This document shows positions 9,480 to 20,668 of a stretch of DNA of 64,000 bases, piece after piece. A program made the position numbers and the translations under genes. Numbering within the stretch: the stretch's first letter is position 1; each line of letters begins with the position of its first letter. The notes below the pieces were generated by a model, which searched no databases, was not told the DNA's origin, and saw only the letters and a program-made list of their open reading frames with translations. Origin of the DNA: Paroedura picta (lineage: Eukaryota > Chordata > Lepidosauria > Squamata > Gekkonidae); contig NC_135373.1 in the NCBI RefSeq assembly GCF_049243985.1, positions 91,259,213-91,323,212 of the forward strand, read 5' to 3'.

Positions 9480-10780
9480 TAAACCCCTTCAGACAATTCT
9501 CTTGCCACTCCCAAAACAGCAACTATGGCACAGAAATGCTTTCCTCCTGGACTTCCTGCTTCTCTCAGACAAGCTTTATGCATATCTGGCCAATTCTCTC
9601 GTGTTCATAGTCTGGAGAAATGAATTGTGTGCACTTCTGAAGGCTACAACAGTGTGAACCGGCAGAACAGAAGGAGGGGGGGGGGACAGATGACTCAGTC
9701 TTGTGGAGCCCAGAATTAATGCATAAAGCATGGAAGCAGTCATGGGTTGCCTTGCGCTAATCTTGCCCTGAACGCTTTCTGTTCCTGGCCGCCTCTATAC
9801 TGTGTTGTTGAAGGCAGAAAAGTGCAGGCAGCTCCAGCAATTTCCTGTCCAGCTGCAGCTCAAGTGATTTTTTTTAAAAAATATGGTCTGTGGATAATTT
9901 TAGGCAGTTTCCTCTTTGTGGATTATTAATCTGCTTTCCTCATCCAGCGTATGGAGCTGGGCTCCTCCTGTTCTGCTGAAACCGACAGATGGCCTCCCCA
10001 GCACTTCCTCTCGTTTCACTGTGGGTTTGCTGTCAGGCCACTTCTGAAATTAATAATGCTTCCTGGCCGCATGCCACAGGCCATTACCACAAAGGGGAAG
10101 TAACACATCTGAATAGCAGGAAGCCAGGCAGGGTCACAGTGTGAACTAAACCAGCTGAGCATAATTTGAGCCTCTCCCATTCAGCAAGTGGACGGCTTCT
10201 TTCTTCCTTTCTGTTTTTTCTTTTCTTGGTTAAAAGGGGCAGCTCCCTGAAAAACACCTTTGCATTTCATCTGCCTTTCAGGCAACGGAAAGAGTGACTG
10301 CCCACTTGACAGCAAGGGCTGGCAATTTCTAGGCACAGAGAACATGTATGGGGTTGGGCCGGTGCCAAGGAGTTCTTGGGAGCGTTCTGAGTTTGGGAGC
10401 ACTTTTATAAAGGATACATCCCACACACACCCCTGTGCCATTTAGCCTGAGTTGTGCTCACACATGTCAATGAGCAAAATACACAAAAGATGCATTTGGC
10501 AAGGACCGGTCTAGAGAGCAGTTAGCAGTTATACTTAAATCAGAATGTGCAACCTGAATCTCAAATAAGATATGCTCACCCAAAGAGTCTTGCATTTTTT
10601 CAGGCTGAAAAAAAAAATAACCTCACATATAGAATAAGAACAACCAAATTACCCTGACCAGTTTTGGCCTGATGGGCTTCATTGGTGCTCAAGCATATAT
10701 AAGATGTCATACACAAAAGCTCCAGATATAAAACAAAGATTTTCCAAATAAAAAGGACCCAGTCGAGATTGTATGCTTGC
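9480..10780. other. Gene-poor stretch, nothing recognised
   Basis: Unique-looking DNA with short homopolymers (G9 near 9678, A9 near 10609). Short open frames show no known domains. Confidence 0.35.
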
Positions 10781-10784
10781 TGAA

Positions 10785-11048
10785 GAAGAGCTGTTTTTTT
10801 TCTATACCCTGCTTTTCGCTACTCAAAGGTGTCCCAAAATGGCTTACAGACACCTTTCCCTTCTTCTCCCCACGACAGACACCCTGTGAGGTAGGTGGGG
10901 CTGAGAGAGTTCTGAGAGAACTGATTTGTAAGAACAACTCTAAGAGAACTGAGTAGCCCAAGGTCATCCAGCTGGCTGCACATGGGAGGAGTGGGGAATC
11001 AAACCTGGCCCTCCTTATTACAGTCTGCTGATTGTACCAGCGCAGGAA
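10785..11048 (-). repeat. Squamate MIR-like SINE
   Basis: Read on the minus strand it contains the head with TTGATTCCCCACTCC and CCAGCTGGATGACCTTGGGC, then CTCACCTCACAGGGTGTCTG-like text and the terminal AAGCGG/AAGAGCTCTTCTTC region. It is the same family as the copies at 28676, 36002 and 48912, and moderately diverged. Confidence 0.7.
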
Positions 11049-11049
11049 T

Positions 11050-11885
11050 GAAAAAGCAGAGGCCTCTTTGTAAGTAATTGTCAGCCCTGATTACAATGTC
11101 CCTTCTTTCCAAGGTCCAGATAAATTAATTCTCAAATATAATGTGGAGCCATTAAGGGGAACTGACATTGAGTGCTTTTGATTTGGAAAAAAATTAATTA
11201 TTTCTGGAGCATTTGTGTATGACATGTTAGGAATGCTTGACCACTGATGAAGGCCACCAGGCAGAAAGACATACAGTCAGAGTCATTTGGTTCTTATTAT
11301 ACATAATTATTTTGTATTTGAGGCTATTTTAGAACAATTTTTTAAAAATGTACTTTGTAATAAATACATGTATTTGTGTAATTCGAACATTTTAAACTTC
11401 CTACCTGTTTGTCACTGTACTATTAGGTTGTATATTTGCATGTTTTTAACTTTTTTTTTTTTTTGGCTCTCCCAGGATTCTCTGGCTTCCACAGTCATTT
11501 CCTTCTGCCAGTCCTATCAAACACCTGAATGTTAACCCATCCTGGTGTCCCTGTTTTTGTTTTTTTTAAGCTGTCCCTTTGCCCCAATCTTTTTGTTGAG
11601 GGTGAGGTCTTTGGTGTGTGAGGGTGAGGTTTTTGGTAGCTGCTAAAATGGCTGAGAAAATCATTTGAAGGAGTCATAAATCTTCTATACTACCTCACAA
11701 GATACCCGGAGATGGGTCATCTCTTGGGAAATGGGGAAAAAAGCATTGCAAAACAATCTGCCTTGTGTGTGGGACAGATGATGGGCATACCAGCTGCAAA
11801 CAGAAAGACAGCAAAAAAATGTTTTGTGTATATGTCTGTGTTGGAAGGTTTATTGCATTTTGTATTCTGAGGTTTTATGGGTTTT
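11050..11885. other. Gene-poor stretch, nothing recognised
   Basis: AT-rich with T homopolymers (near 11450-11464). No family assigned. Confidence 0.35.
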
Positions 11886-11886
11886 A

Positions 11887-12269
11887 TGCGTCAAAGAATT
11901 GAGGCTTTTGAACTCTGGTGTTGGAGAAGACTTTTGCGAGTCCCTTGGACTGGAAGGCGAACAAACTGGTCAGTCCTAGAGGAGATCAGCCCTGCCTGCT
12001 CCTTAGAAGGCCAGATCCTGAAGATGAACTGAAATACTTTGGCCACCTCATGAGAAGGAAGGACTCCCTGGAGAAGAGCCTAATGCTGGGAGCGATTGAG
12101 GGCAAAAGAAGAAGGGGACGACAGAGAATGAGGTGGCTGGATGGAGTCACTGAAGCGGTTGGTGTGAACTTAAATGGACTCCGGGGAATGGTAGAGGACA
12201 GGAAGGCCTGGAGGATCATTGTCCTTGGGTTCGTAATGGGTCGGACACAACTTCGCACCTAACAACAAC
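11887..12269 (+). mobile_element. BovB (RTE) LINE 3' fragment
   Basis: Encodes the C-terminal end of the BovB reverse transcriptase protein (RIEAFELWCWRRLL, then LMRRKDSLEKSLMLGAIEG and RMRWLDGVTEAV), with a frameshift between these blocks. The 3' end is the BovB terminus GGTCGGACACAACTTCGCAC followed by an AAC-type tail (CTAACAACAACAAAG). 5' truncated, as is usual for LINE copies. Confidence 0.88.
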
Positions 12270-12296
12270 AAAGCATTCTACAAGTCCCTCCCTCCC

Positions 12297-12402
12297 CCTT
12301 CCTTCCTTCCTTCCTTCCTTCCTTCCTTCCTTCCTTCCTTCCTTCCTTCCTTCCTTCCTTCCTTCCTTCCTTCCTTCCTTCCTTCCTTCCTTCCTTCCTT
12401 CC
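12297..12402. repeat. (TTCC)n microsatellite
   Basis: About 26 uninterrupted tetranucleotide units. It lies shortly after the BovB tail and before L2 sequence, and is likely polymorphic. Confidence 0.97.
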
Positions 12403-12539
12403 ATTAACTAGTGAAACATTTTAAACAAATTAGATCTTACATACTTTCTCCAAGACATATGGAAGTGTCCAAAATAAGAAATGCTCAAATCTAATCAGTA
12501 AGAGACATCATATGGTGAGTTAGAAAGAAACATGTTCAG

Positions 12540-14115
12540 TTCCCCTTCCCTTCCCCGTGGCCCGCCAAGTGCGCCCGCCACTGGGGGTCCCCTTGTATAG
12601 TCCGTTCTTAAAAACCCATTAAAACCCACATTAAGATTCCTTTTTTCCAGATGATGAAAAAACCCTGCTCAACTTTCAGAGGCAGCCTGAGGGTTTGATG
12701 TTCACAGCCAGATGTAATCACTCCAGCCAGAGAGGGGACCTGAATCTTGGCTCTAGCACTGGCCCCTACCATAGACCTGGTGGAAGAGCTCTACCAGAGT
12801 TTTGCAGGCCTTCTGGAAAGCAGAAAGCTCTCTGAGGGCCTGCAGCTCCTCGGGAGCTCATTCCACCAAATAAGGGTCAGGACCGAAAAGGCCCTGGCCC
12901 TGGTTGAGGCCAGGAGAGCTTTCCTAGGGCCAGGAATGGTCAATAGATTAGCATCTGCCAAGCGTAAAGCCCTGCCAGGGACATAGGGCACTAGGCGGTC
13001 TATCAAGTATGTGGGTTCCAGACCGCGAAAAGCCTTAAAGGTCAACACCAAGACCTTGAACCTGATCCATGCCGCAACTGGTAACCAATGCAGCTGCCTC
13101 AGGACTGGCTGAATATGGGCCCTCCGAGATGTTCCAATGAGGACCCTAGCAGCCGCATTCTGCACCAGCTGCGATTTCTGGGTCAGGGTTAAGGGCAGGC
13201 CTGCATAGAGTGAGTTACAGAAATCAGTTCTGGATCACCATGGCTAGGTGTTCAGGGGAAAGGTAGGGTGCTAGTAGCAGAGCCTGGCAAAGATGGAAGA
13301 ATTCCTGGCCAGCTACCTTCTTGACCTGTGCCTCCATAGTTAGGAAGGCATCTAAGGTAACCCCCAAGTTCCTGACTTGCAATGCGATAGACAGTTGTGT
13401 CCCTGCCAGGGAAGGAAAATGCGCTGCCTGATCTAGTCCCATCATACCCAGCCACAGGACCTCCATCTTGGAGGGGTTGAGTCACAGGCAGCTCTGCTTG
13501 AGTCATCTAGTCATGGCTTCCAAGGCATCTGGCAAATGCTTCTGGGGAGAGATCCAGGTGGCAATCCATAAGGAGATAGAGCTGGATATCATCAGCATAC
13601 TGATGACACACCAGCCCATACTTCTGGATCAGTTGGGCCAGCGGGTGCACAAAGATGGTAGAGAGTATGGGAGAGATGACTGCACCCTGCAGAACTCCAC
13701 ACAAGAGCGGGCAGGGAAACAAAAGCTCATCCCCCACTGCCAGCCTCTGAGTCCAGTCTTGGAGAAAGGAGTGTATCCAGCACAAGGCTGTGCCCTGTAT
13801 CTGTGTTCTGGCGAAGTGGTGGGCTAATAACTTGTGATCGACCACATCAAATGTGGCCAACAGATCTAATAGTACAAGAATCACAGAACCACCTCAGTCC
13901 AACAGGTGCCAGAGATCATCCAGAAGAGCTGCCAACACTATCTCCACCCCGTGGCCAGGACAGAAGCCAAACTGAGGGCTGAGGTTTCCTCCAGGAATGC
14001 CAGGAGCTGGTCAGCTGAAGCCCGTTCAACCACCTTCCCCAGAAATCTAAATGCAAGATGGGGCAGTAGTTGGCAGGATCCTGCGGGTCCAGCGATGGTT
14101 TCTTAAGGTAGATTG
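12540..14115 (-). mobile_element. L2-clade LINE, 5' truncated
   Basis: On the minus strand: reverse transcriptase blocks LLDLLATFDVVDHKLL, PLLCGVLQGAVISPIL and the catalytic-box HQYADDIQLYL. Downstream come VRNLGVTLDAFLTMEAQV and the C-terminal VQNAAARVL-type block with LHWLPVAAWIRFKVLVLTFK, followed by 3' UTR sequence to about 12540. Order and spacing fit an L2 ORF2. The frame is broken by several stops and shifts, so it is inactive. It is the longest LINE copy in the window (about 1.6 kb). Confidence 0.85.
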
Positions 14116-14543
14116 AATGGCAGAGGATGGAATTGTTCCATTCTGTGCTGCCAAGATTCTGGAATGGATGATGACAGCTGGACTACAGCAGGCATCAGGC
14201 TCTGAGGCAGCTCTTGAAATACAAAAAATTCTGCTACCTGAGCAGAGTTGAGTCTGGAAAAGACCCTCTATGTTGGAATATGCAAGATCCATAATGTGCG
14301 TGATTCAAAAGCTTATGAAGAATGCCCTATAGGGGGCATCAAAGGAAGTATGTATCTAGCATAATTAGAACAGGAGACTGTCCATTTGGAGACTTCCTGT
14401 TCCTTTGAGAATATTTCCTCTCTGCTTGCCTGCAGAACAGACAGAATGAAGACATCAGAATAGTTTAGACAGTTAGGTCCCTCCTGACTCTTTTTACACA
14501 AAGTTTGTATATCTTCTTAATGAAGCTGTCTTATTCTTTTAAG

Positions 14544-14815
14544 CAGTGGTTCCCAACCTTTTTCAGGCTGGGGACCAGTGGCAGCAGGGAGGGCGATTGC
14601 CTGGCCGAGCATGCACCATGCATGGCTAAAAATGCGCATGCGCGGCCCTGCTTCTCTCTCCCCCCCTCCCACAGTAAGAAGCTTGCCGAGCCGCAAGCTT
14701 GCGGCCTAGGAAGTTTCTTACTGTGGGGGGGGGGAGCGGGGAGAGGGAGCCGCGGCCCGGTGCCAGGGCCTTCACGGCCCGGCACCGGGCCACGGCCCAG
14801 TGGTTGGGACCACCG
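14544..14815. mobile_element. Non-autonomous hAT transposon, 272 bp
   Basis: Terminal inverted repeats CAGTGGTTCCCAACC and GGTTGGGACCACCG, and a perfect 8-bp target duplication CTTTTAAG at 14536-14543 and 14816-14823. Interior is GC-rich, with palindromic blocks around AAGAAGCTTG and TTTCTTACTG and a perfect NRF1-type motif TGCGCATGCGCG at 14633-14644. No transposase. The related larger copy is at 15489. Confidence 0.93.
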
Positions 14816-15488
14816 CTTTTAAGCACTTTGGTGCTCTGTTTCTTGGTGCATATTTAAACTCTACCAACATGAGTTGGTAGCCAAGCCATTCAACATGAGC
14901 CAAGCCATTCATTTCTCCTAGATCCCGGGCAAAGCCTAATTCAGAAACTATCCTTTAAAATGAGGCCTCTGGCATTTTGGGTTCCGCTGAGGGGCAAAAA
15001 ACTCAAGAAAGCCATTGTCATTGGTTTTCAAGAAACGGGTACTAAAGCCAAGCAAAATCAAAACTTGAGTCCATGTTATGGGTGTCCACAGACATAGGGC
15101 TAGGAATATTCCAAAAATGTTCCAAAAAGTGGAATGTTCCAAAAAGTGACCACTCAGTTATGGCTGCATACCACAAACTACTTGACCAGACCATGGGTAC
15201 TCCACGTCCACTGAACATCTGATTGAGCAGACATTCTTTTTTGCCTTTCTTACAATGGAAGCTATGAGACATGCAGTGAAGACTCTGGTCTCTTGCTGTA
15301 CCATGGACCTCAAGTTATTTATAAAATGGGCTCAGAACACTCAACAAGACTGTTCCATTCCCAAAGGGCTTCACCCTGAGTTTCCAGAACAAACACCACC
15401 AGGGAAGAAATTAAGAAACCTTAAAAGAATCCTGAAGTGAAGTTTGCTATCAGTTTAGAGCTGGCTAAACGGGCTGAATGGGCTAAAC

Positions 15489-15969
15489 CAGTGGTCCCCA
15501 ACCTTTTTTTGGCTGGGGACTGGCAGGGCGATGGCCACGCCCGCGCAGCGCACATGCGTGGCCACGCCCACGCATTGCGCACACGCGGCTGGGCCGTGCG
15601 TGTGCACATGCATGCTGCGCAGCAGAAATCGCGCATGTGCGGCACTTTCGCGCATGTGCGCATGCGTGGCACTTTCACGCATGTGCGCATGCGCGAAATG
15701 CCGCGCATGTGCGATTTCGGCCGCACAGCACGCATGTGCGCATGCATGGCCGGGCCGCGCATGCACGCGGCGCGGCACGGCCCTGATTCCCTCTCCCCGC
15801 CCTTCCGCAGTAAGAAGCTTCCCAGGCTGCAAGCTTGCGGCCTGGGGTTTTTTACTGCGGGGCGGGGTGGGGAGAGGGAACCGCGGCCCGGCGCCCTGGC
15901 CTTCGCGGCCCGGTGCCCTGGCCTTCGCAGCCCGGCACCGGGCCGCGGACCACAGGTTGGGGACCACTG
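15489..15969. mobile_element. Non-autonomous hAT transposon, 481 bp
   Basis: Terminal repeats CAGTGGTCCCCAACC and GGTTGGGGACCACTG, with a perfect 8-bp duplication GGCTAAAC at 15481-15488 and 15970-15977. The 3' half (AGTAAGAAGCTTCCC onwards, then CGGCCCGG blocks) matches the 272-bp element at 14544. The 5' half holds about 250 bases of alternating purine-pyrimidine sequence built from GCATGTGCG-like words. No transposase. The perfect duplication and high CpG point to a recent insertion. Confidence 0.94.
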
Positions 15970-16025
15970 GGCTAAACGATACATTAGAGGCTTTTTTGGG
16001 GGGGTATGTAACCAGTTATACTATA

Positions 16026-16672
16026 CTAGTCAAAAAGCCTGTTGCATCTGAAAGTACAACAGGCACTGGGGGCCCCTCGCACCCCAGGCAGGCCAGCTAA
16101 GGCCTAGAGAGGCTCCAACGGGCATTTTCAGGGCAAGGGGGGGAGGAAGAACTGGCAGGGAGCCTGCTCCTCTTGCCGCTGCCTCAAAAAGAACCACCTC
16201 AAAAAGGCCTTGGTGCCTGTTTTCACAGCAGTGGAAGGAAGTGCTTGTGGGGACCCCACTCTTCCAACCACCGCAGGCTTCGACAGCAGTGGGAAGTGCT
16301 GGTCGTGACCCCACTCCTCCCACTGCCTTTCCCAAAAGGCTCACTGATGCGTCCGCAGACATTGGTGGGCGTTTTTGAGGTGGAAGTGGGAAGCACTTGC
16401 AGGGACTCTCCCCCTCCTTCCACTACCCAAAAAAGGCTCACTGAGGACTCAGTGGGTGCTCTCAGGGTGGTATCAGGAAGTTCTGGCAGGAACTCTGCCC
16501 CTCCCTCCATCACCCCCAAAAGGCTCGCCTGGCAAGGCCATGACCGAAACTGCTCGGGGCAGTGGGAATGTTGGGGTGGACTGGCTCACCCTCCCCCCCC
16601 CCCGCCTGATTGGTTGGTGATGAGTGCCATCTCCTCCCAGCACCCTCTTACCATTTTATTTATATTGAAGGA
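16026..16672 (-). mobile_element. Non-autonomous Helitron, 647 bp
   Basis: On the minus strand it starts with TC (TCCTTCAATATAAATAAAAT) and ends with an 8-bp-stem hairpin (GCCTGTTG / CAACAGGC at 16037-16064), a 7-nt spacer and CTAG. It lies between A (16025) and T (16673), the Helitron target rule, without target duplication. The body has four or five diverged units of about 50-100 bp (starting near 16143, 16236, 16289, 16388 and 16475), each with an AAGT-CTGGC-GGACTC pattern. No Rep/helicase frame is present. Confidence 0.82.
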
Positions 16673-16679
16673 TTTGCTG

Positions 16680-18250
16680 GAATTACACTTCAACTTTTCT
16701 CTCAGATCACCTGTGTTTTCCTTCTGTGCTCTGGAGATGAGTTAAAGCAACACATAGCATAGCAATCTAGTTTGAGGCAGTTCTTAGCATAATCCTCACA
16801 TGAGACTCTTTAACTATTTCAGCACTGTTTACTGACTGGGGTTTTTAATGATCATTCATTTTGTGCTACTTTTTACTCTATTTTATGGACTTCTGGGATT
16901 GATATTTAGCCTCTGTTTCTCAACTGAAGTGAAATGGTCTAAACAACACTTTAGTTAAGGCTGGGTGTCTATACTCTCAGCTGGACCACTTCATCCTACT
17001 GTTTATTTTAAGATGGCTTGGTGGCAACTGTCCTGTCCCTTTAATTACAATATAAGGTGCAGCCAGAGGTTTTCATTGCAAGGAGGCCAATAACACCACC
17101 TGGTAAATGTTAAGCCTCTCTGAAAAGGACAGGGCATTTTTTTCATTTCTTGGGAGTTGCTGTTAAGTCTGAACTTCCCATCTTTGTGTTTGTGAGAATC
17201 AAGATTCACATGTATCCTCCAAAGAAACTCCTGTCTTCCATCATAACGAAAAGAAAGCACCAGGGGAGGGAAATGTGAACGTTAGCATTGGCTGTTGGCC
17301 ACCAGTATGTATACATGTGCCCAACATATGGTCCCATAATTCATAGTAATCTGCAATGAGAGAATGAAGGGTATGGCTAAAAAGGAAAACTGTCAGAAGA
17401 AGGGAAGTAGAATCTCAGGGCTATATTTGGGAGGAGAAATAATACTAATCTATTTCACAACTGTGTCAATTCCACAGGAGTCAAAGGAAGCTTTTCTCCA
17501 GCTGGCTGGGGTCCACCAATAAAGTATTCAGCTTGCAGATCCTGAAGACATAATGACATAAAAACGATACGTGGTGGGAGGTCTGTTGGCTTGCAGCTGG
17601 AGACTGGGTTAAAGCCCTTGTACATCTTGCCAGAAGCACAACTGATCCTGAAACCCATGCTTCTAAGGGCTGTTAAAGACATCTCCTGCCTTCCTTCCCA
17701 GTGTGCGCCTTGGGAATGGAGGGTGGCTGATAACACTTACGTAAGAACTGGGCTATTCCTGCACACAACCTTCAGTCTGTTACAGATACCATTGGGAACA
17801 TATGCATTTTATGCCAGGAATAATGTCCCATCAAAATTCATGGTGAACTAAAAAACAGACGTTTTGACTGGAGGTTTATTAGCTGGCTTTTTGGATTCTA
17901 ATGCTCTGAGAAAATGAGTGTTAGCACTGGTGGCAAAATCTTTTTAGGGAGTCAGAAATTATGATGGAATGACACTGTCCCTTTAATAACAGCTACTTTG
18001 GCTATCCAGATACTTGATACGTTTCCTCCCGGGGCGAACATCAGCTCCAAGTCATAAACTGCAAAACTGAGCTGAGGAAAGGCTGAGGCTCGATGTCAAT
18101 TCTCCTTCTTTGGCTGTTTTAGATTTTAGTGGCCGGGGGGGATGAAACCAATGTACTTAGATTAATTTTTTATTTAGATAACGGTAACTACTTTTCCTCC
18201 CAATGGGACCTGAAGTGGCATACCTGCTTTCATTTTATCCACAACATGGA
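16680..18250. other. Gene-poor stretch, nothing recognised
   Basis: Unique-looking DNA. Two similar short phrases, TGTCCCTTTAAT, occur near 17034 and 17977 but do not define a repeat I can name. Confidence 0.35.
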
Positions 18251-18257
18251 ACATTTT

Positions 18258-18725
18258 ATCCACAACAGCCACAACATGGAACCACAGTTTGGGCACCCCA
18301 GTTGAAGAGGGATGTAGACAAACTGCAGCATGTCCAGAGGAGGGCAACAAAGATGGTGAGGGGTTTGGAGACCAAGACATATGAGGAAAGGTTGGGGGAG
18401 CTTGGTCTGTTTAGCCTGGAGAGGAGATGACTGAGAAGGATCTGATAACCATCTTCAAGTATTTAAAAGGTTTCCATGTAGAGGATGGAGCAGAGATGTT
18501 CTCTCTTGTCCCGGAGGGATGGACCAGAACCAATGGGATGAAATTAATTCAAAAGAAATTCCATCTAAACATCAGGAAGAAGTTCCTGACTGTTTCTCAG
18601 TGGAACAGGCTTCCTCAGGAGGTGGTGGGTTCTCCATCTTTTGAAATTTTTAAACAGAGGCTGGATAGCACAGAGAGGCTGATTCTATGAAGGTTCAAGG
18701 GGGTGGCAGGTTACAGTGGAAGAGT
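18258..18725 (+). mobile_element. CR1 LINE 3' fragment
   Basis: Translates as the CR1 reverse transcriptase C terminus ([19 protein letters not shown], then [28 protein letters not shown] and VSQWNRLPQEVVGSPSFE), with one frameshift after LERR, followed by the start of the 3' UTR. 5' truncated. It is less similar to the consensus than the copy at 61.2 kb, so older. Confidence 0.85.
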
Positions 18726-18727
18726 GA

Positions 18728-19090
18728 TAGAGTTGTCTTACATAGTGCAGGAGGTTGGAGTTGTTTTCTGTTGCCTCATAACGTTAGACCAGAAACAATA
18801 GGCTGAAATTAAATCGATAGAGTTTTTGAATAAACATTGGGAAGAAGTTCCTCACAGAATGGTTTTACAGCGGAATAGACTTCCCTTGGAGGTGGTGGGT
18901 TCTCCTTCTTTGGAGGTTCCAAGCAGAAGCTAGATGGCCATCTGATAGCAATATTGATTCTATGAATTTAGGCAGATCAGGAAGGGATTTTCCTCCAGGC
19001 CAGGTTGCTTGCCTTCCTCTTGCCATAGAGCAGGGGGTCACTGGGGGCAAGGGAGATAGTTGTGAATTTCCTGGATTGTGTAGAGTGTTG
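18728..19090 (+). mobile_element. Second CR1 3' fragment, directly abutting the first
   Basis: Repeats the terminal CR1 region in the same orientation: ..GGTGGTGGGTTCTCCTTCTT.. followed by the 3' UTR phrases CAGGGGGTCACTGGG and ATTTCCTGGATTGTG. More decayed than the preceding fragment, with no octamer tail left. Confidence 0.7.
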
Positions 19091-19094
19091 ATGA

Positions 19095-19620
19095 TGCGTG
19101 AGATACCTTTCAGCTTTATGTTTCTACAGTACTCTAAACACCACAGCATGCTAGCTGCCTTCTACATTTTATGTAGTTTAGCCAGACAAGGCTTCTTCCA
19201 CTCACAGATTTGTTCTTGCTTCCATTGTATTGCATTTTATCATTTATTAGCTTCCTCGTGGAATTTTTTTTTAAACAATGCCTTTCGGTTAGGCAAAAAT
19301 ACAAAAGAACCAATGTTCCTCCGAGTGCAGGAAAGTGGATTCTATGTTTATTTCTGAGGCCGTCAACTATGTTTGCCCAGCTCAATAATGAATTAGTGTA
19401 CAACAGACCTCCCAAGCAGAATTGTTTTTATTTTTAGGCTTCATCCTGTGATTAATTAATGCTGCCTTATGGCTGCTGATGTAAGACGATCTGCACAAAT
19501 GAAAAGAAACAAATGTAGATGGTGCACAATATGGCGAGGGGAGAATAAAACTCTGGGTTTTTTGCCTTATAGTTGCTTTATATTTTGACAAAAGTAGGAA
19601 ATCCAGACATAAAATAACAA
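19095..19620. other. Gene-poor stretch, nothing recognised
   Basis: AT-rich, unique-looking. No family or exon recognised. Confidence 0.35.
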
Positions 19621-19793
19621 CAAACTGGTCTCATTCAGGGAGTGCAGTTGCCCACCCTGGCTGGGGTGCAGCTCAACATCTCACTTATGGTGAGGGATTT
19701 GGGTGTGATTCCAGATGCCTCCTTATCGAAAGAAGCCCAGATGACTAAGGTCACCTGCTAGGTGTTTTTCCATCTTCATCAGGCATGGCTAAT

Positions 19794-19796
<3 letters not shown>

Positions 19797-19824
<28 letters not shown>
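19797..19824. repeat. (TG)n microsatellite
   Basis: About 14 uninterrupted TG units at the broken left side of the hAT remnant. Confidence 0.95.
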
Positions 19825-19833
<9 letters not shown>

Positions 19834-19911
19834 TTTTAAATTTCAACGTAAGTACAGTTTGCCAGGTACCCCCAGATGTCCCTCCAAAAGTGGGACAATC
19901 TGGTCACCTTA
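19802..19911. mobile_element. Truncated TAAGGTGACC-type hAT remnant
   Basis: The right end CAATCTGGTCACCTTA matches the right terminal repeat of the elements at 27690 and 36559. The preceding AGATGTCCCTCCAAAAG and ATATTTTTAAATTTCAAC match the 36559 copy directly. The left end is lost into the TG repeat. This copy is uninterrupted where the 36559 copy carries a Helitron. Confidence 0.8.
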
Positions 19912-20583
19912 TACTAGTGCCCTATCTGTCCTCGGATCACCTGGCCACAGTGATCCATGCAGCGGTCACCTCTAGGACTGATTTCTGTAACTCGTTCTAT
20001 GTAGGCCTTCCCTTGTCCCAGAAATTGCAGCTGGTACAGAATGCAGCTGCTAGAGTCCACCTGGAGGGTCCACATCCAGCTTGCACTGGTTACTGGTTGT
20101 GGCCTGGATCAAGTTCAAGGCTCTGGTACTGACATCTAAGGCCATTAGTAGTCTGGGCCCCACATATCTGCAGGACCACCTATTTCCTTATAACCCTCGC
20201 AAAGCACTTCACTCTGTGGGTGCAAACTTGTTGTTGATTCCTGGCCCAGAAGAACTACACCTGGCCTCGACCCGGGACAGGGCCTTTTTGGTCCTGGCCC
20301 CGACCTGGTAGAATGAGCTCCGAGGAGATCTGAGGTTTCCCAGTTCCGCAGGCTCTGCAAGACAGAGCTCTTCTGCCAGGTCTTAGGTTGAGGCCAGGGC
20401 AGTTACGATCTGGGCCCCATGCCCTTTCCAGTCGTTTCCCACTGCCCAGCCCCTTTCCAATTTTTCCAACTGTTCCCCCAAAGTCCCAAGGTTACTGATA
20501 GTCCATAGAGCTGGGGGAGGGGAAGGATTTACAGGGAGTTTTATTGTAGGGATTTTACTGTGTTACCTGCCAGGAACCAGATT

Positions 20584-20650
20584 CAAGTGGGTAGCTGTGT
20601 TGGTCTGAAGCCACTTTATGGTCTGAAGCCACCAGGAGCCACTTTGAGCT
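20584..20650 (+). repeat. Fragment of a common amniote interspersed repeat
   Basis: Contains GTGGGTAGCTGTGTTGGTCT, the start of a family whose other parts appear reversed near 25382-25518 and 28985-29118. Class uncertain. Confidence 0.5.
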
Positions 20651-20668
20651 ATACATTAAATGAATGTA

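Larger units (their letters stand above)
19625..20580 (+). mobile_element. L2-clade LINE 3' half, interrupted by a hAT remnant
   Basis: Plus-strand L2 C-terminal blocks: VPYLSSDHLATVIHAAVTSR, KLQLVQNAAARV, then in another frame WIKFKALVLTSKA and GPTYLQDHLFPY, followed by 3' UTR. The text is split by the 19802-19911 insertion between HLHQAW.. and LVPYLSS... Several frame changes are present, so it is inactive. Confidence 0.8.

Noticed and set aside
15437-16051. Open frames of about 170-200 codons around 15.4-16.1 kb
   Set aside because: They lie across the 481-bp hAT and its low-complexity ATG/GCG words (MRACMRGP-like strings). Not a gene and not a transposase.
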